Under the pieces are notes generated by a model. The model did no database searches and was not told where the DNA came from. It saw only the letters and a list, made by a program, of their open reading frames with translations. A stretch of 64,000 bases of DNA, from assembly GCA_020848835.1 (NCBI GenBank), contig JADLHJ010000036.1, forward strand, positions 1-64,000, in the 5' to 3' direction. Positions 8,653 through 17,453 of this stretch are shown here, piece after piece (positions within the stretch are counted from its first letter, which is position 1; each line of letters starts with the position of its first letter). The translations under genes and the position numbers were made by a program. This DNA is from Candidatus Hydrogenedentota bacterium (GTDB taxonomy: Bacteria > Hydrogenedentota > Hydrogenedentia > Hydrogenedentales > SLHB01).

Positions 8653-9714
8653 ATGGCAAATGGCGTAACGAATCATAAACACCTAAAAGAGTACTACGGG
8701 CGCGTTCTCCAAAGCACTGCGGACCTGAAGACGAACGCTTGTTGTTGCGCGGGCAACGGCCTTTCTGCGGCGGCAAAGGAGGCTTTGGCTCAGATCGATG
8801 ACGAAGTGCTGACTAGGTTCTTTGGGTGTGGTTCGCCAATCCCGCCGTTACTCGATGGGCTGACCGTCCTGGACCTCGGCTGCGGCGCAGGGCGCGACGC
8901 GTATATCGCTTCACGGCTTGTTGGTCCATCGGGTAGCGTGATTGGAGTCGATATGACAGAAGCGCAGTTAGACGTCGCGGTGAGGCATTTGCCTTCGCAA
9001 ATGAATCGTTTTGGTTACGCCGCGCCCAACGTCGACTTCCGTCACGGTTATGTGGAAGACCTTGCGAGGGTTGGAATCACCGATGCGTCAGTGGACGTTG
9101 TTATATCCAACTGCGTGCTCAATCTCGCTTCCGATAAGGCTACCGTCTTCGCCGAGATATTTCGGGTGTTGAAGCCCGGTGGTGAACTCTACTTCTCCGA
9201 CGTATTCGCCGGCCGTCGCGTGCCCGAAGAATTTCGCGACGATCCGGTTCTGCATGGCGAGTGCATGGCTGGCGCACTGTATCGTGAAGACTTCCGAAGA
9301 TTGCTGCGGGATTTTGGCTGTATGGACCACCGCGTAGTATCGAGCCGGCCAATCGAGATCGGTTCGCCGGAGATCGAGGCGAAGATCGGAATGGTTGACT
9401 TCTATTCCGTTACCGTTCGGGCGTTCAAACTCGACACGCTCGAGGACATCTGCGAGGATTATGGTCAGAATGCGGTGTACCACGGTTCCATACCCGAGCA
9501 TCTCCATTTTTTCGACTTGGACGATCACCACAGATTTTTCGCGAACAAACCAATGCTCGTATGTGGCAACACCGCAGCCATGCTGCAGGAAACACGATAT
9601 GGCGCGCATTTCGACGTACACGGGGACCGGTCGCGTCACTTTGGGCCGTTCGCCTGTGGTCCGTCATTCGGCAAAATTCGTGAGGAATCCGGGAGCGGCG
9701 GGGCGTGTTGTTAG
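8653..9714 (+). CDS. arsM: Arsenite S-adenosylmethionine methyltransferase
   Basis: 353 residues. The SAM-binding motif DLGCGAGRD is at 74-82. The cysteines expected for arsenite binding are present: a CCC cluster at 30-32, C154 (SNCVLNLASDK) and C204 (GECMAGALY), matching the three conserved ArsM cysteines. The opening (LKEYYGRVLQSTADLKTNAC) and the extended Cys-rich end (GGACC) are typical of the arsenosugar-associated form. It methylates As(III) stepwise using SAM, in the cytoplasm. An AGGA site precedes the ATG. It is the first metabolic gene after the sigma/anti-sigma pair and should supply the methylated arsenical used by the radical-SAM enzyme encoded at 11464. Confidence 0.93.
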   Translation: MANGVTNHKHLKEYYGRVLQSTADLKTNACCCAGNGLSAAAKEALAQIDDEVLTRFFGCGSPIPPLLDGLTVLDLGCGAGRDAYIASRLVGPSGSVIGVDMTEAQLDVAVRHLPSQMNRFGYAAPNVDFRHGYVEDLARVGITDASVDVVISNCVLNLASDKATVFAEIFRVLKPGGELYFSDVFAGRRVPEEFRDDPVLHGECMAGALYREDFRRLLRDFGCMDHRVVSSRPIEIGSPEIEAKIGMVDFYSVTVRAFKLDTLEDICEDYGQNAVYHGSIPEHLHFFDLDDHHRFFANKPMLVCGNTAAMLQETRYGAHFDVHGDRSRHFGPFACGPSFGKIREESGSGGACC

Positions 9715-9834
9715 AATTGGGCCCCAGGTACCATTCGGAGACCCGCGCCACTTTAGCGCGTGAATTCTTCGTGTCTTACATAAATCGATATGGGCCGCAT
9801 CAACGGAATTGTGAAATGTCTCGGATAGACTTAC

Positions 9835-10401
9835 ATGAAACGCCCTGAGTGCCGTTGGACGCTCCGGCGTAGATTGCGCTTAGGCGTATTCACTGCATGT
9901 CCGCTTGTGCTTTTATCATGCATCGGAGACATCGCAGATCGCCCCGCCAATCGCGCTTCCGATGACACCAAACGCGCAACACTTGAGCGAATGGTAACCG
10001 AATACCACAAAGAATTTCCCGATGTTCCTGAACTAATCGCCGGCGAATTGGCAATGCGTCCTGCACAAAGTCGCTTAGTTCTTGTCGATGTGCGCGAAGA
10101 TACCGAGCGCGGCGTTTCGATGATCCCCGGAGCGGTATCCGTCAAAGAATTTGAACGCAAAAAGCCGGAGCATAAAGACAAGACCATTGTGATGTACTGC
10201 ACCGTCGGATACCGAAGCGGTTTGAAGGCCCAGCAGCTTCGGAAGGAAGGATTCGACGCGTACAATTTGCGCGGGAGCATCATCGCTTGGGTGCTGGATG
10301 GAAAGCCGGTAATAGATCCAAATGGCGACGAAACGAAGCGTGTACACGTTTACGGGCAGCAATGGAACCTCGTTCCAGAGGGCTATACGCCGGTATGGTA
10401 G
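9835..10401 (+). CDS. Rhodanese-domain lipoprotein
   Basis: 188 residues. The N-terminus is basic then hydrophobic and ends in the lipobox LLSC29, predicting a lipid-anchored periplasmic protein. The rhodanese domain (about 65-165) has the active-site loop C122-TVGYRSG, with the following Arg, and a VDVREDTERG entry loop. Such proteins carry sulfur as a persulfide on the loop cysteine. It sits between the arsM and fatty-acid-hydroxylase-like genes on the same strand. A role in thio-arsenical chemistry is only a guess. Confidence 0.88.
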   Translation: MKRPECRWTLRRRLRLGVFTACPLVLLSCIGDIADRPANRASDDTKRATLERMVTEYHKEFPDVPELIAGELAMRPAQSRLVLVDVREDTERGVSMIPGAVSVKEFERKKPEHKDKTIVMYCTVGYRSGLKAQQLRKEGFDAYNLRGSIIAWVLDGKPVIDPNGDETKRVHVYGQQWNLVPEGYTPVW

Positions 10402-10431
10402 CGGTGGCGCGCTTTAGGACATTTTAGGCCG

Positions 10432-11256
10432 ATGACCTCGGAAACACTCATTCGACTTGGCGTTTTCTTGGGCATCCTGGTGATCATGGGACTTCTGGAA
10501 GTGATGGCCCCGCGCCGCCCTCCGTCGGTTTCGAAAGCGCGCCGTTGGTTCTGCAATCTTGGCATCGTAGTAGTCGACACAATCGTCGTCCGACTGGCGG
10601 TACCGGCCGCAGCCGTTGGCGCCGCAGTAATGGCGCAACAAAACGAATGGGGAATTCTAAACCAGTTTGCCATCCCAACTGTGTTCGCATATGTTGCATC
10701 AGTCGTCATATTAGACCTCCTTGTCTACTTTCAGCACGTGGCCTTTCATGCCTTTCCGGTTCTTTGGCGCGTACATCGCATGCATCATTCCGATCGCGAC
10801 CTGGATGCAAGTTCGGGTCTGCGATTTCACCCGATAGAAATTGTTCTATCGATGGTCATCAAGATGTTGGCCGTGATTAGTATCGGTGCGCCCGCAGGCG
10901 CGGTACTGATCTTCGAGGTCCTGCTGAACGCAACTGCCGTGTTCAATCACAGCAACGTGTCCATTCCGAATTCTATTGACCGAGTATTGCGCTGGATACT
11001 GGTTACTCCCGACATGCACCGCGTGCACCACTCCGTCGTCCCAATCGAAACTGACTGTAATTTTGGGTTCAACTTGCCATGGTGGGACCGGCTCTTTGGC
11101 ACGTACCAGCCGCAGCCCGCAGCCGGGCACGAGGGGATGGTCGTAGGTTTGGCTGATTACCAGGACGACCGGCCGCAGAGGCTGAGTTGGATGCTCGTAT
11201 TTCCGTTTTTGTCCGAGACGGCATTCCGTGGCAGGAAAGATATCCGCCCTGAGTAA
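10432..11256 (+). CDS. Sterol desaturase / fatty acid hydroxylase family membrane protein
   Basis: 274 residues with several membrane segments (about 8-26, 45-65, 82-100, 140-170). The eight-histidine di-iron signature is present: H102 and H106, H115-x2-HH119, H133, H173 and H196-x2-HH200. This superfamily inserts oxygen into lipid or other hydrophobic substrates at a non-heme di-iron centre in the membrane. It begins 30 bases after the rhodanese gene. Within an arsenosugar set it could modify a lipid carrier or the lipid part of an arsenolipid; this is inferred from context. Confidence 0.88.
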   Translation: MTSETLIRLGVFLGILVIMGLLEVMAPRRPPSVSKARRWFCNLGIVVVDTIVVRLAVPAAAVGAAVMAQQNEWGILNQFAIPTVFAYVASVVILDLLVYFQHVAFHAFPVLWRVHRMHHSDRDLDASSGLRFHPIEIVLSMVIKMLAVISIGAPAGAVLIFEVLLNATAVFNHSNVSIPNSIDRVLRWILVTPDMHRVHHSVVPIETDCNFGFNLPWWDRLFGTYQPQPAAGHEGMVVGLADYQDDRPQRLSWMLVFPFLSETAFRGRKDIRPE

Positions 11257-11463
11257 TTACGATCGTAACTGGCCCGGTGAAAAGGTGCTCTCGTTCCTGA
11301 CTGAAGGAAGTCCCATCTAAACTCGTCTTGAATTCGCAGACCCACAACGCAATGAACTAAAGAACGTTAGCGTCGGGTGGCGCTCTTGTAGAGTATGAGG
11401 CTGTAAGAATTTGCTGTACGCTACGACAAACCCGTGTAGTCGATGGAATAGGAAGGAAAAGCG

Positions 11464-12447
11464 ATGGAACTCCTTCAGGCAGAGGCGCCCCCGACCGAGT
11501 CTGTCTCATTCGACAGTTTCGTCCGTCGCGCAACTGGCCAACCACTGACCGGGCGTTCGATTCAGACGGTTCAGGTTAATGTCGGATTAAAGTGCAATCT
11601 CGCCTGCAAGCACTGTCACGTCGAATCCTCACCCAAACGCGAGGAACAGATGAGTTGGGAAACAATGGCCGACGTACTCAAGGCGGCCCGCATGGCAAAT
11701 GCCCACACCCTGGACATTACGGGTGGTGCACCGGAAATGCACCGGTATTTTCGCCGATTTGTAGATACGGCGATTGGGCAGGGACTTCACGTCATGGTGC
11801 GCACAAACCTGACCATAATGCTTCAATCTGGCTACGAGGACCTTGGCGAGTACTTTGCAGCACGAAACGTTCACCTTGTTGCGTCGTTGCCGTGTTATCT
11901 TCCAAATAATGTTGATAAGCAACGCGGCGCGCACGTCTATCGAGATAGCATTGCGGTTATCCGGCTCTTGAACCAGGTTGGCTATGGGACGGATCCAAAG
12001 AAGTTGCTCGATCTGGTCTATAACCCAGGTGGCCCAAACCTTCCTCCTCATCAGGACACGCTGGAAGCGGCGTACCGCGAAGCTCTGTACGGCGAGTTCG
12101 GAATTCAATTCAACCGATTGTACGTCATAACGAATATTGCGATTGGCCGTTTTCTCAATGACTTGGCGCGCCATGGAAAGCTCGATGAGTACGAGCGTCT
12201 TCTCCGAGATTCCTTCAATCCATTAACCCTAGATGGGCTTATGTGCCGTCATCAACTACACGTGGGCTGGGACGGCACGATGTATGACTGCGACTTTAAC
12301 TTCGCGGTGCATCTCCCGGCTTCGGCGGGTCGAGGGGTGCATGACCTTGATCCGGAGTCGTTTCGCCACCGCCGGATCGTAACCGGCGAACATTGCTTTG
12401 CGTGCACTGCGGGAAGCGGGTCGTCTTGCGGTGGTGCGCTTATGTAG
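11464..12447 (+). CDS. arsS: Arsenosugar biosynthesis radical SAM protein ArsS
   Basis: 327 residues. The radical-SAM cluster motif C44-NLA-C48-KH-C51 follows a VQVNVGLK lead. The C-terminus has the Cys-rich tail characteristic of the radical SAM/Cys-rich (selenodomain) family: C311, C314 and a terminal C322GGALM. The family (TIGR04167) is linked to arsenosugar formation, adding a 5'-deoxyadenosyl group from SAM to a methylated arsenical. Some homologues carry selenocysteine in this tail; here the residues are cysteines. A strong AGGAAGGA site precedes the ATG. The arsM gene three genes upstream makes the presumed substrate. Confidence 0.94.
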   Translation: MELLQAEAPPTESVSFDSFVRRATGQPLTGRSIQTVQVNVGLKCNLACKHCHVESSPKREEQMSWETMADVLKAARMANAHTLDITGGAPEMHRYFRRFVDTAIGQGLHVMVRTNLTIMLQSGYEDLGEYFAARNVHLVASLPCYLPNNVDKQRGAHVYRDSIAVIRLLNQVGYGTDPKKLLDLVYNPGGPNLPPHQDTLEAAYREALYGEFGIQFNRLYVITNIAIGRFLNDLARHGKLDEYERLLRDSFNPLTLDGLMCRHQLHVGWDGTMYDCDFNFAVHLPASAGRGVHDLDPESFRHRRIVTGEHCFACTAGSGSSCGGALM

Positions 12448-12535
12448 TGACATGGATTTGCGACGCTTCTGAATTGTCATTGGTACAAGTTTGCTAACTG
12501 ATTTCTGAGATGAACTGCCGGTTTAAGGAATTCCT

Positions 12536-14191
12536 GTGAGCATTAACACAGACGCAACATTTCCTCGCGGACCACATGGCAACTCGGTTGCGGCCGCGAC
12601 GTGGATTCGTCGAATATCAATCGCGCTTTCGGTATTGGGATTGATCGCTCTGACCCGGGCGCTTCCCACCGCGGCAGCGCTGGAGGCGGTGATCGGTTGG
12701 GTCGAAAGTTTAGGCGCATTCGCCCCCGTCGCGTTTGTCGTAGCGTACTTCCTGGCGACCGTTCTGATGCTGCCCGCGTGGCCATTGTCCGTCGCCGCCG
12801 GCGCTCTGTTCGGTTTCGTATTCGGGACCATTGTCGTGATTTGTGGGGCGACACTGGGTATGGCCGGATCGTTTCTCATCGGCCGTTACTTGGCGCGGCC
12901 TGCAATCGAACGCAGGTTTCGACATTATCCACGGTTTGCCGCCATCGACCGCGCCGTTGGACAGGGCGGTTGGAAAATCGTGGCGTTGCTCCGGCTATCG
13001 CCCGCCGTTCCATTCAACGTGCAAAACTATATCTATGGCCTGACAGCAATTCGCTTCTGGCCCTGCATGATTGCTAGCGCGTTTGCAATCGTTCCTGGCA
13101 CGTTTATGTACGTCTACTTTGGTTACGCAGGCCGGGCGGGTATAAACGCTACTGGTGCCGAGGCCGGGCGAGGGGCTGGACAGTGGGCACTTCTCGTTGT
13201 CGGATTGATCGCTAGTATTGCGGTGACTGTCTACGTCACAAAGTTGGCGCGCAAAGCGATTCGTGAACAGGAGTTGGTCGACAGCACGCAGGGCGCATCG
13301 GTCTCAGAAACGTCGGATTCACGACCACACGTATCGCGCAATCCGTGGCGTCAGGCGGGAATTGCAGCGGTCGTCGCGGTACTCATTCTCACAACACTAG
13401 GCGGCGTAAGGTTCGCACCGGGCATACTCGTTCGTCTCTTCGGGCCGCCAACTGTATCGATGAACGAAGCGTATGCAGAAGCGAAAGACGGACCGCGTTT
13501 TGACCATTCGACCTTTGACGGCCTGCTAAAAAAGCACGTGAATTCCGCGGGTGGCGTTGACTACGCCGGCCTGCGCGCCGATCAAGATGCGTTGAAGTCA
13601 TACCTTGCCGCACTAGATCGCGCACCCTTTAACGAACTGGGGCGAGACGAGAAGTTCGCGCTCCTCATAAATGCGTATAACGCGTTTACGCTCCAACTTA
13701 TCATCGAGTACTTAGACTCAGGGATCGAGTCCATTCGCGACATACCTTCAGACAATCGTTGGGACGATAAACGCTGGAAAATTGGTGGAAACACCTGGAG
13801 TCTAAATGAAATTGAACACGAGCAAATCCGCCCGAAATTCCGCGAACCGAACATTCATTGGGCGTTAGTGTGTGCCGCAGTCGGGTGTCCGCCGCTTCGG
13901 GCGGAAGCCTACGATGCAGCGCATATCAATGACCAATTACAGGACCAAGCTCGTAAGGTACATACTAATGGCTCCCGCTGGTTCCAATTCGACTCAGCAA
14001 AGCGAAAAGTCCTTCTCACAGCGCTCTACAATTGGTATGGCACCGATTTCGATCAGGTGTCGGGCGGCGTCCTCGAGCACGCGGCGAAATTCTCGCCGGA
14101 ACTGGCGAGTAGCGTGCAGACCGGAGAGCGTCCCAAAATCGATTGGCTCGACTACGACTGGAAGTTAAACAGCCAGGAGAATTTGAAGTGA
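12536..14191 (+). CDS. TVP38/TMEM64-DUF547 fusion membrane protein
   Basis: 551 residues from the GTG at 12536 (AAGGAA five bases upstream). The N-terminal half is a TVP38/TMEM64 (SNARE-associated, DedA-like) membrane domain (about 50-230) with re-entrant signatures such as LSPAVPFNVQNYIYG. A linker and another membrane segment (about 273-292) lead to a C-terminal DUF547 domain (about 320-540) with FALLINAYNAF and VCAAVGCPPLR. The two families occur as neighbouring genes in arsenosugar-type clusters; here they are one polypeptide. Topology suggests that DUF547 is periplasmic. Its stop overlaps the start of the next gene, so the two are translationally coupled. Confidence 0.88.
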   Translation: MSINTDATFPRGPHGNSVAAATWIRRISIALSVLGLIALTRALPTAAALEAVIGWVESLGAFAPVAFVVAYFLATVLMLPAWPLSVAAGALFGFVFGTIVVICGATLGMAGSFLIGRYLARPAIERRFRHYPRFAAIDRAVGQGGWKIVALLRLSPAVPFNVQNYIYGLTAIRFWPCMIASAFAIVPGTFMYVYFGYAGRAGINATGAEAGRGAGQWALLVVGLIASIAVTVYVTKLARKAIREQELVDSTQGASVSETSDSRPHVSRNPWRQAGIAAVVAVLILTTLGGVRFAPGILVRLFGPPTVSMNEAYAEAKDGPRFDHSTFDGLLKKHVNSAGGVDYAGLRADQDALKSYLAALDRAPFNELGRDEKFALLINAYNAFTLQLIIEYLDSGIESIRDIPSDNRWDDKRWKIGGNTWSLNEIEHEQIRPKFREPNIHWALVCAAVGCPPLRAEAYDAAHINDQLQDQARKVHTNGSRWFQFDSAKRKVLLTALYNWYGTDFDQVSGGVLEHAAKFSPELASSVQTGERPKIDWLDYDWKLNSQENLK

Positions 14192-15741
14192 GCCCCGCGG
14201 TATCCGAACAGCCAAATGTGGCGTTGGACGCGAATCACTTGCTACCGCTGGACGAACACAACGTGTTATTGCAGGCGCGCACCCATCCACCCAACTGGCA
14301 AAATCCGACGCCGTCCGGTCGCTACAACTTTGTCGTAGTTGGTGCAGGCACTGCCGGCCTTGTGGCGGCCGCGGGTGCGGCAGGGCTCGGCGCAAAAGTG
14401 GCGTTGATCGAGCGAGGCCTGCTCGGTGGCGACTGCTTGAATTACGGATGCGTGCCAAGTAAAGCGCTAATCCGCTGCGCGCGCGCCGCCGCCGATGTGC
14501 GCGATGCGCAACAGTTTGGCGTGTCGATTGTCGGCAAGCCGGAGGTGGATTTTGCGGCGGTGATGGAACGGATGCGGAAACTGCGCGCGAAACTCAGTAC
14601 GCACGATTCGGCGGAGCGCTTCAGAGACCTAGGGGTGGACGTCTATCTTGGCGACGCCATGTTCACCGGCAAGAATTCCATCAGCGTAAGACAGCAACGA
14701 ATCGAGTTCTCCAAATCAGTGATCGCGACAGGCGCGCGGGCTGTCGCGCCCACGATCGATGGCCTCGATAAAGCGGGTTTCTTGACCAACGAAACGGTGT
14801 TCTCCCTCACAGAACTTCCACCGCGGCTGGGAATCATCGGCGCAGGTCCGATCGGTTGTGAACTCGCGCAGACGTTTGCGCGGTTGGGATCAAAAGTGAC
14901 ACTCATCGAAGCAGGGCCCGGAATCATGCCCCGCGAAGATCGAGACGCCGCGGAAATCGTACACGCCGCGTTGCAACGGGATGGGGTCGTCATCCTTTGC
15001 GGGGGCAAAGCCGCCTACGTGAAAACCAATGGAGCCGAAAAAGTTCTGGTGCTCGAATGTGATACGCACATACGCGAGGTACGTGTGGACGAGTTGTTGG
15101 TTGGAGTTGGCCGTGCGCCAAATGTTGACCTGCTCAATCTCTCCGCCGCGGAGGTCGAGTATGATAGGCACACAGGCGTGCGCGTAAACGATCGCCTGCA
15201 AACAACCAATCCAGATATTTACGCTGCCGGCGATGTGGCATCACAGTATAAGTTCACACACGCTGCAGACGCCATGGCGCGAATCGTTCTACGCAACGCT
15301 CTCTTCTTCGGACGTGACAAAGTTAGTGCGTTAACAATTCCCTGGTGCACATACACCGACCCCGAAGTGGCCCATGTTGGACTCAGCCAGCAAGACGCCG
15401 AGAAAAAAGGGATTGCCACTCAGGTTATCGACATACCAATGAGTGCCGTTGATCGAGCGGTGCTCGACGGGGAGGACGAAGGATTCGTTCGCGTTGTTTT
15501 AAAACGCGGCACGGACAATATTCTCGGAGCTACCCTGGTCGCGCGTCACGCGGGGGAAATGATTTCCGAGATTACCGCGATCATGACTGCGGGCATCGGC
15601 CTGTCCTCGCTCGCCAAGACTATTCATCCCTACCCGACGCAGGCCGATGTACTGAAAAAAGCAGCCGATGCATACAACCGCCAGCGCTTGACGCCGCGGG
15701 TCAAGTCCATGTTTGAAACGCTGCTGGCATGGCGGCGTTGA
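14188..15741 (+). CDS. FAD-dependent pyridine nucleotide-disulfide oxidoreductase (mercuric reductase-like)
   Basis: 517 residues from the GTG at 14188, which overlaps the upstream stop (GTGA) and has AGGAGA seven bases before it; the ATG at 14143 lies inside the upstream gene. FAD fold VVVGAGTAG (about 49-57), redox-active pair C83-LNYG-C88 in GGDCLNYGCVPSKA, NAD(P)H fold IIGAGPIGCE (about 215-224) and the dimerisation domain near the end (HPYPTQADV) are all present. The C-terminal cysteine pair and the N-terminal HMA domain of true MerA are absent, so mercury reduction is unlikely. Similar enzymes sit beside TVP38 genes in arsenosugar loci; the substrate is unknown. Confidence 0.9.
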   Translation: MSPAVSEQPNVALDANHLLPLDEHNVLLQARTHPPNWQNPTPSGRYNFVVVGAGTAGLVAAAGAAGLGAKVALIERGLLGGDCLNYGCVPSKALIRCARAAADVRDAQQFGVSIVGKPEVDFAAVMERMRKLRAKLSTHDSAERFRDLGVDVYLGDAMFTGKNSISVRQQRIEFSKSVIATGARAVAPTIDGLDKAGFLTNETVFSLTELPPRLGIIGAGPIGCELAQTFARLGSKVTLIEAGPGIMPREDRDAAEIVHAALQRDGVVILCGGKAAYVKTNGAEKVLVLECDTHIREVRVDELLVGVGRAPNVDLLNLSAAEVEYDRHTGVRVNDRLQTTNPDIYAAGDVASQYKFTHAADAMARIVLRNALFFGRDKVSALTIPWCTYTDPEVAHVGLSQQDAEKKGIATQVIDIPMSAVDRAVLDGEDEGFVRVVLKRGTDNILGATLVARHAGEMISEITAIMTAGIGLSSLAKTIHPYPTQADVLKKAADAYNRQRLTPRVKSMFETLLAWRR

Positions 15742-15787
15742 TATTTAATGTGTCGAAACAAGAGTCCGTATCGAAAAGGAGATCCCG

Positions 15788-15943
15788 ATGAGAAAGTTGA
15801 TGGTTTCGGTAACTGTGATCGTGCTTACGCTCAGCTTGGTTTCCGGATGTGTTGACAGACGCGGCGATTCCAAATCCAGTTCGGACACGACGACCAACCA
15901 GGCTGCGCCTAAGCAAAAGGAACCGGGTTCGGGTTCGCGGTAA
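15788..15943 (+). CDS. 51-residue lipoprotein
   Basis: A short frame starting MRKLMVSVTV with AAGGAG six bases before the ATG. A 20-residue hydrophobic signal ends in the lipobox VSGC21, followed by a polar Ser/Thr/Lys tail (VDRRGDSKSSSDTTTNQ). It sits 46 bases after the oxidoreductase gene and 22 bases before the glycosyltransferase gene, in the same direction. No homologue is recognised. The ribosome binding site and lipobox make it a credible small lipoprotein, probably a minor periplasmic accessory. Confidence 0.6.
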   Translation: MRKLMVSVTVIVLTLSLVSGCVDRRGDSKSSSDTTTNQAAPKQKEPGSGSR

Positions 15944-15965
15944 GCGCCGCACATTTTATTCTCCG

Positions 15966-17453
15966 ATGCTGAACCAAGCGCGAGATGGGCCCTTCGCTAC
16001 CACGCTTCCGATCAGAATATACGCCGGGGCAAGGGCACTTTTACTACACAAAAATTGGCTCCCGTGGTTTTCCATTGGTGCCATTCTTGTCGTACTCCAT
16101 GCGTGCATGGCGCTGTTATCGCGCGAGTTCTGGCACGGCCGCGACATCTTGGAGCGTCCCGTCGTCACCCTGGTCGCGCTTATGGTCGCATCCGGCCTTG
16201 CGTACTTGCTTGCGGTGGTGCTGGTGCAGCGATCATTTATGCCTGGCAAACAGTGGTGGATCGGGATGCTAGTGGTCGGCGGCACCATGCGCGCGATCAT
16301 GTTTCTGTCATCGCCGATGCTGGACGACGATCATTACAGATTCCTTTGGGACGGCGGCCAGGTTGCACAAGGAAAATCTCCTTACGGGATTGCGCCGGGC
16401 GATGCATTCGCCGCGCCCAATACGATTGGTAAGGGCAATCGAATGAGTACCGCTCAAATAGTTGCCGAGCGTGTCAACCATCCAGCGCTGCGATCGATAT
16501 ATCCGCCCGTCGCGCAGACTGGATTCGCGGCGGCCCATTTCATCGCGCCGTGGAATATCAGAGGGCTGAAGATAGTCTGGCTCATGGCTGACCTGGCGAC
16601 GTTCGGACTTCTCGTCATACTGATTGGCTCCGCAGACATCCCGCTTCGATATCTCTTAATTTATTGGTGGAATCCGCTTCTTGTAAAGGAAACCTACAAC
16701 TCCGCGCACATGGATATCCTCGTGCTGCCCTGTATCGCTGGCGCTCTTGTGCTGGTCGCGCGGAACCGGCACACGTTTGCATCCTTTGCGATTGCGGTGG
16801 CCGCCGGAGTAAAGCTTTGGCCTGTTCTCGTCTTCCCTGTTGTGTTACGCCATCGACGTTTGGGGCTCTGGCCGTCGATTCTCGCCGCGACAGTATTCGT
16901 TCTCACAATAAGCGTGGTGACCGCGCCACTCCTGCTTGATGCGCGGGACACTTCTTCCGGCTTATACGCGTACGCAAGTGAATGGGAGATGAACGACTCA
17001 CTGTACATGTTGCTTCATGCCTCAGGCTCGTGGATATTTCCCGCCGCGCCTCACACCGCAGCGCGGATCGTCTTGGCCATAATTCTTGCCGCTATGACAA
17101 TCTGGGTTTGTCGTGTACCGTCTGATAACGTGCAACAAGTCTGCGGGAGGATGCTCTATCTGGTATCTGCACTCTTTCTGCTCGGCCCGACACAGTTTCC
17201 CTGGTACTGGATTTGGCTGCTGCCGTTACTGACGATAGTCCCCGTAATGGCGCTGTTGATGCTCACTGCGACCTTGCCGCTCTACTATCTTCGATTTGCT
17301 ATGGACGCCTTGGGCTACTCAGATTTGTTCGACTACGGCGTCGTTTGGATCGAATTCGGTCCTACCCTCGCCATACTTATCTGGAGCGCGGTGCGCCAGA
17401 TTCATGGGTATATCTCGCCTCGAGTTCGTTGGGGCCTTGCACATGAAAGATAG
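15966..17453 (+). CDS. Polytopic glycosyltransferase, GT87/mannosyltransferase-like
   Basis: About 495 residues from the ATG at 15966; the frame is open further up but runs through the small lipoprotein gene, and the chosen start has no strong ribosome binding site, so it is uncertain. About ten membrane segments are seen. The first periplasmic loop carries an acidic motif (SPMLDDDHYRFLWDG), as in polyprenol-phosphate-sugar-dependent GT-C glycosyltransferases. The 3' end overlaps the next gene by 11 bases. In this setting it could transfer a sugar from a lipid carrier. Donor and acceptor cannot be told. Confidence 0.8.
   Translation: MLNQARDGPFATTLPIRIYAGARALLLHKNWLPWFSIGAILVVLHACMALLSREFWHGRDILERPVVTLVALMVASGLAYLLAVVLVQRSFMPGKQWWIGMLVVGGTMRAIMFLSSPMLDDDHYRFLWDGGQVAQGKSPYGIAPGDAFAAPNTIGKGNRMSTAQIVAERVNHPALRSIYPPVAQTGFAAAHFIAPWNIRGLKIVWLMADLATFGLLVILIGSADIPLRYLLIYWWNPLLVKETYNSAHMDILVLPCIAGALVLVARNRHTFASFAIAVAAGVKLWPVLVFPVVLRHRRLGLWPSILAATVFVLTISVVTAPLLLDARDTSSGLYAYASEWEMNDSLYMLLHASGSWIFPAAPHTAARIVLAIILAAMTIWVCRVPSDNVQQVCGRMLYLVSALFLLGPTQFPWYWIWLLPLLTIVPVMALLMLTATLPLYYLRFAMDALGYSDLFDYGVVWIEFGPTLAILIWSAVRQIHGYISPRVRWGLAHER

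Noticed and set aside
14188..15741. Calling the FAD reductase a mercuric reductase (merA)
   Set aside because: It lacks the C-terminal Cys pair and HMA domain, and no mer genes are near.
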